Source of the DNA: Stictocephala bisonia
Taxonomy: Eukaryota; Arthropoda; Insecta; Hemiptera; Membracidae
Assembly: GCA_035578905.1 (NCBI GenBank)
Contig: JAQJVL010000003.1
Location: 9,136,509 to 9,200,508 of the forward strand
Direction of reading: 5' to 3'
Length of the DNA: 64,000 nucleotides
Translations under genes and position numbers: made by a program
Notes under the pieces: model-generated
Databases searched by the model: none
What the model was told of the DNA's origin: nothing
What the model saw: the letters and a program-made list of their open reading frames with translations, nothing else
Part shown: piece after piece, positions 58,592-64,000 of the stretch
Numbering within the stretch: position 1 is the first letter of the stretch
How the letters are laid out: each line of letters begins with the position of its first letter

Positions 58592-60167
58592 TAGTCCGAA
58601 TAAAATAACTTTGGTACTGGCGGAACGGCCACGCACCACTGGTCTGAAATGACAAAACTCTGAGCTTTAATTTGCTGTCAAACTTAAAATAAGTAAGCAA
58701 TAATTTTCAAACTACTTGTATAGTGTCCACCATGTTATATTCTTTAAGAAAAAAATATGCTGGATATTTTGCTTAAAGTAATTTGTTTTTTTATTGTGAT
58801 ATTTGTGTTTAAGAACACGGTTTTATGAGTGAAATTGCGCGTGAGTCGTCTTTAACCTGTTACTGTAGCGAGAGTAATAATAATAAAATAATTTCTTGCA
58901 GATGGATGACAGTTTGATTCATTGTGATTAGTTTGGTATAAGTCTCATGTAATAATTCAAACAGGTTAATGAGAAATTAATTTTTTTGTAAACCTTTGTA
59001 AATTCGATAATGACAAACGCTAGATAAAATTTCTTTAAACCTAAATTAACTGTGTTATTTAAGTGACACTAAAATCGTACTCTCGTATTAAATAGAATTT
59101 TCTTGAATTAGGAAGAAAGATTCAGAAGTTTTCAAAACTCGATTGTCAACAAGGCGGCAGTGATACCACACGCACAATGTACAGTCACTGGCTCAGCTCT
59201 TGTCTCTTCCATTGCAAACATTTCTTGTCAACTACTAATAGAACACTTCCTAAAATTTGAAAGAGCCTAAATATTATAATTGCAATAAACACTGATAATT
59301 ATATACACACTGAATCCTATAGCATTATTGTCACATCTAAATAAATAAAAACTTGTTATATCACTAAAACTAAATAACTGTATAAAAACAAACTAGTGAT
59401 TAAACTATACTAAGCACTGTCAAATCGATAAAGAACTGAACACGAACACACCTCAAAGTCAAAAGTCAACTAACTTACCTTATTTCTTACTGGAGAAATA
59501 TTTCTTATCTGGAAATATCGTCGATTGGAATTCGTTTTACGCTTGGACTGAATATTCAGTCTACACTTTCCCTTGAGCAGAGTATACCTTACGCGTCCGA
59601 CACAGCCTTGATGTAAACGAACTATGAGTTTACTTCATCAACTCTTCATTATTTTTCCGCATGTTTTATTAGTACCACAGTATTATTTTAACTATACATA
59701 AATAACACAGTTAATTTTTGCTCAAATAAATTTTTTCTAGCGTTTTTCGTTTCCGAGTTTGCAAGGTTTTACAAAAAAATTAATTTCTCATTAACCTGTT
59801 TGAATTATTAAATGAGACTTTTACCAAACCAATCACAATGAATCAAACTGTCATCCATCCACAAGAAATTATTTTATTATTATTATTTTTGCTACAGTGA
59901 CAGGTTGAAGACGACTCACGCCCAATTTCACTCATAAAACCGTGTTTTTAAATACAAATATCGCTATAAAAAGCAATTTAGCTCAAGAAAAATCTCCTGC
60001 ATAATTTTTCCTTAAAGAATATAAACTGGTGGACACTATACAATTAGTTTGAAAATTATTGCTTACTTATTTTAAGTTTGACAGCAAATTAAAGCTCAGA
60101 GTTTTGTCATTTCAGACCAGTGGAGCGAGGGCGTTCCGCCAGTACCAAAGTTATTTTATTCGAACTA
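58592..60167. mobile_element. 1.58-kb DNA transposon with ~480-bp terminal inverted repeats
   Basis: The left arm (58592-59075) and right arm (about 59686-60167) are reverse complements over about 480 bp with perhaps 10-15% mismatch. They begin TAGTCCGAATAAAATAACTT and end in the complement. TA (or TATA) flanks both ends. The element splits a SINE-like repeat whose two halves are otherwise contiguous in other copies, which fixes the boundaries. The central ~610 bp has no long frame, so it is a fold-back/long-TIR non-autonomous element; the TA duplication favours the Tc1/mariner group. Confidence 0.88.
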
Positions 60168-60360
60168 TAAGTGGTTCGGATTCCACGTAATGCTATAAGT
60201 CCTTTAGTGTCCCTGGCTATTGGGCATTTAATAAATATGTCTTTTTGAGGAACAAACTACCTTAGTAAGTAACAATGACTACACTCGTTCATCTACACTT
60301 ATCACACTAATTCACCCTAATATACACCCGTATCTTGACGACGGCTTGTTAATAATGAAT
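60168..60360 (+). repeat. SINE-like copy, right part
   Basis: Continuation of 58485-58591 after the inserted element, ending with TAACAATGACTACACTCGTT and ATCACACTAATTC. Confidence 0.75.
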
Positions 60361-60625
60361 AATGAAGAACGTTATATTTAAAAAAATGTTACTGTTGCCT
60401 ACTCTACTTGGTTCAAGTGAGCACATCAGTAAGTAGTTATAACAATAATAATAACAATCTTGTTTTTAAAATATAAGACACTTATTATTTTACACTTTCA
60501 TACGTATAAAATGTGTATTTAAGATTGTTGGCCATGTTCGACATTAATTCGCATGCTCTCTTAAGGAAGGAGAAAATATATATCAGGAACTACAAGATAA
60601 AAGAAGGTGTTTTATTAAGTATATA

Positions 60626-60850
60626 TTACGTCCAAGGTATAAAGAATAAACATAAACTACTAAAAGGTAAGTTTTGTAATACGCGCCAGTAGCCATTGAA
60701 TGTCTCTCGTATCTTGTCGCCAAAACTTTGAATCAGTAATTTCCTGGAACCAACAACTTCCTCCTTCATTTCCGGCCGGTACCAAGACTCATCATGTGTT
60801 AAATGTAACTCTTTGTTAAATTTATTTTTAACACATATGGTTAATTTGTG
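60626..60850 (-). CDS. 74-codon open frame with protein-like segment, unidentified
   Basis: The minus-strand frame between stops TGA (60851-60853) and TAA (60626-60628) contains a well-balanced segment: Asp-Glu-Ser-Trp-Tyr-Arg-Pro-Glu-Met-Lys-Glu-Glu-Val-Val, then Ile-Gln-Ser-Phe-Gly-Asp-Lys-Ile-Arg-Glu-Thr-Phe-Asn-Gly-Tyr-Trp-Arg-Val. G+C is raised over that part (60690-60800). No convincing splice acceptor is visible. On the plus strand a 53-codon frame from ATG 60532 overlaps and has a strong AG|GTAAGT donor at 60667, so either strand could be the coding one. It may be an exon or an old transposon ORF fragment. No family recognised. Confidence 0.25.
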   Translation of the reverse strand, partial: HKLTICVKNKFNKELHLTHDESWYRPEMKEEVVGSRKLLIQSFGDKIRETFNGYWRVLQNLPFSSLCLFFIPWT

Positions 60851-60869
60851 TCATACATATTTCCCTGTT

Positions 60870-61700
60870 TATTTATTTAAAATGTTAAACGTAAAAAATC
60901 GTAAAAAACTTTATTTTAAAGAATTGTATTAAATTTTTAAAAATTTTAGTTACCTAATTCAATGTTGTTATATTATTAGACAATGTATACTATTAAAATT
61001 AAAAAAGGGGGGTTAAAAAACATATCACATAACACGTACAGTAAATCTAATGGCAAAAAATTGAAATCTAAATTTGACAGGTAATAGGAAAATATAAAAA
61101 CATTTTATAAGCTTTCTTAAAAATATTTAAGAGATTCTCATTTCAAGAAAATCGTGTTATTTGTACTTTCTATTCCCTTAAGATATAACAATTAATTGTT
61201 TCGTACATTTTTTTATATATTATACATATTGCATTATCACATCATATCCAAATACATAAAATATGTAAGTTTAAAGAAATTATTTTACGTTTAAATAATT
61301 AAAATAATATAGTTGCTATTGATTGACATAGGACAAATAAACGGTAGTTTATGCTGTGGAAATTCTTGGTAAACAGTTTTTTTTTTCAATGTCTTATATT
61401 GTATTCACTATACAGTGCAATTCACTATATATTTAAATTAATAACTAATAAAGCCTCTAGCTTTTAATTAAATTATAATATTAAAAATGAAAAGGTTAAA
61501 ATGTATCTCAACATTTAAGGATAATCTACTTTTGTCAATTGCATAAACCTGTGTTGTATTTTACAATAAATATGGATTTTTTATTATTATCAGGAATATT
61601 AAAAATACAATTTTCTTGTATAAATTTTTTTGGCCTCGATATTTAAACAAACAATCGGTTCTGGATGTAAATAGACATATTATGTTATTCTAGTTTTAAA
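60870..61700. other. AT-rich DNA, nothing supported
   Basis: No coding frame, RNA or repeat recognised. Confidence 0.5.
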
Positions 61701-61849
61701 TTAGCTTCATGAAGAATGTTTTAGTCAATTATTTCAGTGGTAACTTTTTAGTGAAATCACCATTACTTATCCGTCCAAAACAAAATCTCCCTCTTATAAT
61801 ATTAGCAATATTTAAAATCAAAAAAGTATTTTTGGAGTTGAGCGTAGTT

Positions 61850-62272
61850 GTTACTTCACCCAGTACGAGAATAGTTAATACTTCACCCAGTACGAGACGA
61901 GAGTAATTGTTACTTCACCCAGTACGAGAGTAGTTGTTACTTCATCCAATGCGAGAGTAGTTGTTACTTCACCCAATACGAGAGTAGTTGTTACTTCTTC
62001 CAGTACGAGAGTAGTTGTTACTTCATCCAGTGCGAGAGTAGTTGTTACTTCATTCAGTGCGAGAGTAGTTGTTACTTCACCCAGTACGAGAGTAGTTGTT
62101 ACTTCATCCAGTGCGAGAGTAGTTGTTACTTCACCCAGTACGAGAGTAGTTGTTACTTCATCCAGTGTGAGAGTAGTTGTTACTTTACCCAGTACGACAA
62201 TAGTGTTACTTTATCCAGTGCGAGAATAGTTACTTCATCCAGTGCTAGAGTAGTTGTTACTTGATCCAGTGC
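61850..62272. repeat. 27-bp minisatellite, about 15 units
   Basis: Unit ACTTCACCCAGTACGAGAGT plus AGTTGTT, period 27 bp. Because 27 is a multiple of 3, one plus frame reads a 9-residue repeat (Val-Val-Val-Thr-Ser-Pro-Ser-Thr-Arg with Ser/Ala/Asn variants) without stops over about 100 codons. There is no ATG for that frame: the 65-codon plus frame at 61709-61906 runs into the first units and stops. Probably non-coding. Confidence 0.95.
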
Positions 62273-62399
62273 GAGATTCAGGAGACAAAAAACAAGTATC
62301 ATTGCGTAATAAAAGAAGAGAATAAAAAAGGTATCTCTTATCACAAATCTAAATCCTTGTGAGCCCTTCAATGTGCAAGTTAAGGATTTGTATACTAGT

Positions 62400-63640
62400 T
62401 CAACGCTCCAAGGAATTTAGATTTAAATTTTACACAACTGTCGATAGGAGTAGCAGAGCTTTACTAACACTCATACAACGTTATTTCCTCCCCTTATAGT
62501 CCCCACCTAACCTACCCCACAGATTTTACAAAATTATATGACTCCCTCATTTATGGTAAACTCGAGCTATTAATGTACTTTTTTATCAAACTCAACAGTT
62601 TTGCATATGTAATTGATAGAAAAATAATTGGTTTCACTTAAGAAACAAATTTTTTTACTCTACACTTGGTTTATTAGTACCTTTCATCCACTATATTCTC
62701 AAAATTGTAATAAAATATATTGCACGGTTTCGTACTGAGATATGTACCTCGAAAAGCCAAATTAGCCACTTCTCAACATATTAGTTTTGCCTTATAGTTT
62801 TCTCTCAACATATTAATTACTTATAAGAAAACCAAACTTAAAAAAAATTTTTAATAGCTGTCGATTTAACGTTCATTGGAAGACCGACGAAACCTTACGA
62901 AAAGGCACGTAAAAGGAACAGTTTGGTTCATTGTGTGAGATTTTTCACCACCGTTGATTTATGGATAAAATGTCATGTAATGTAATTCACTCTTCCAATA
63001 ATTGCCTTCACCCACCCACCCTCTAAAACGATTTAACAGGATCAAATACTTGAGAGGAAGTGTCCTGCCACCCACTTTTGTTCAGGATAGGAGTTTAAGT
63101 TGAATATCAGTAACTTATTTAATACTTCAGATACAGTCTGAGTTTATTGATAACTGTTAAGTATACAGGTTTTAAATAAAATGTTGTACGCTAGTATTGA
63201 AATAATCAAACAATTGGTTAGTGTTGCGTCACATCAGCTGATAATGTAAGAAATAAACAGCCAATATATTAACATTGATAAAACTGTTTTTTATAGTTGA
63301 GTAGCTGAACCCGGCTCGTATAATTCCATCTACAAATAAAGAAACTTACAGTTTTTTTTTATAAATAAACAATCATCTGATAACAGCTCAGAAATATGCA
63401 AATAAATCAGCTGGTCACAGTAGCAATTTTTCAGCACTGATTACATTTTCATTTATTTGTGAAATGTACGTACGTCAGGAAATAATTTAAATGGTATGTT
63501 TACGTTTACAATTATTTTAAGTGAATCCATTCAGTACTTTTTTAGTATTGTGTACACAAACATAATGAACTTTGATTTATATGTATAGTATAAATATATA
63601 ATAATATACTTCAATTATTAAACAATGTAGATCACTGAGT
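62400..63640. other. AT-rich DNA, nothing supported
   Basis: No coding frame, RNA gene or repeat recognised. Confidence 0.5.
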
Positions 63641-63655
63641 ATTTGTAATGTTTTT

Positions 63656-63940
63656 CATTGTAGTTTCGAGTTTCATTGTGTCACAATGTTGTTTCAAGTT
63701 TAATTGTGTCTCATTGTTGTTTAAAGTTTCACTGTGTCACATTTTGTTGTTTCAAGTTTCATTGTATCTCATTTTTGTTTCAAGTTTCATTGTGTTACAT
63801 TGTTGTTTCAAGTTTCATTGTATCTCATTGTTGTTTCAAGTTTCACTGTGTCTCATTGTTGTTTCAAGTTTCACTGTGTCACATTGTTGTTTCAAATTTC
63901 ATTGTGTCTCAGTGTTGTTTCAAGTTTCATTGTGCAAGTA
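63656..63940. repeat. 28-30-bp minisatellite, about 10 units
   Basis: Unit TTTCAAGTTTCATTGTGTCT plus CATTGTTG. All three plus frames are open across it, giving three overlapping Val/Ser/Phe/His-rich frames of 76-101 codons, a by-product of the repeat. Confidence 0.95.
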
Positions 63941-64000
63941 CATTATTTTATGAATGACCAGTAATTTCTTTTATCTTCAACACCAGCGGCACGTTTTACT

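Noticed and set aside
63648..63964. Three overlapping 76-101-codon frames
   Set aside because: Produced by the 28-30-bp minisatellite; open in all frames.

Overview
The window reads as nuclear DNA of an animal, most likely an arthropod. It is AT-rich, roughly two thirds A+T by eye. It has no operon structure, is packed with tandem minisatellites and CA/TA microsatellites, carries tRNA-derived SINE-like repeats and non-autonomous DNA transposons with terminal inverted repeats, and holds one decayed LINE reverse transcriptase. Promoter-like patches have arthropod-style features (CCAAT, CRE, TATA and TCAGT-type initiators). The species cannot be fixed from the sequence; a chelicerate or crustacean is only a guess. 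No complete conserved protein gene is recognisable. Almost all long reading frames lie inside minisatellites whose units are open in several frames.

Layout. 1-10 kb: AT-rich DNA with a duplicated exon-like cassette (1.66-1.81 kb), a hairpin, a CCAAT/CRE/GC-box promoter candidate near 5.3 kb followed by a possible first coding exon at 5.63 kb, and a 156/132-bp tandem array at 8.5-9.2 kb. 10.0-24.6 kb: a local segmental repeat in the order P1-Q1, Q2, P3-Q3. Q2 and Q3 are nearly identical, but Q2 has expanded one 37-bp unit to 18 copies and gained a 353-bp insertion. P1-Q1 differs from P3-Q3 mainly by short indels. 25-34 kb: a 352-bp CACAG-ended transposon, a tRNA-like SINE, a 468-bp Tc1/mariner-type MITE, a 95-bp repeat and a CpG-richer patch. 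35.1-36.8 kb: a 142-bp satellite. 37-46 kb: SINE-like copies, tRNA fragments, a ~101-bp higher-order minisatellite and a 32-bp minisatellite of about 1 kb. 46-48.1 kb: the most gene-like stretch, with a possible C-terminal exon on the minus strand, a CACAG transposon, and a TATA/CRE/CCAAT promoter leading into a tiny hydrophobic open frame, a possible second exon and a poly(A) signal. 49.6-54 kb: further minisatellites (129-bp and 61-bp higher-order units), a CRE-like triplet at exact 14-bp spacing, a (CA)n tract and a second CACAG element. 54-64 kb: LINE remnant, CpG-rich promoter-like island at 56.2-56.8 kb, a cysteine-containing possible terminal exon on the minus strand at 57.9 kb, a 1.58-kb long-TIR element inserted in a SINE-like repeat, and two minisatellites at the end.

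There is no evidence that the gene fragments form one pathway. The coding calls are single-exon or micro-ORF candidates with low to moderate confidence and need transcript data. The repeat and transposon calls rest directly on sequence and are much firmer.
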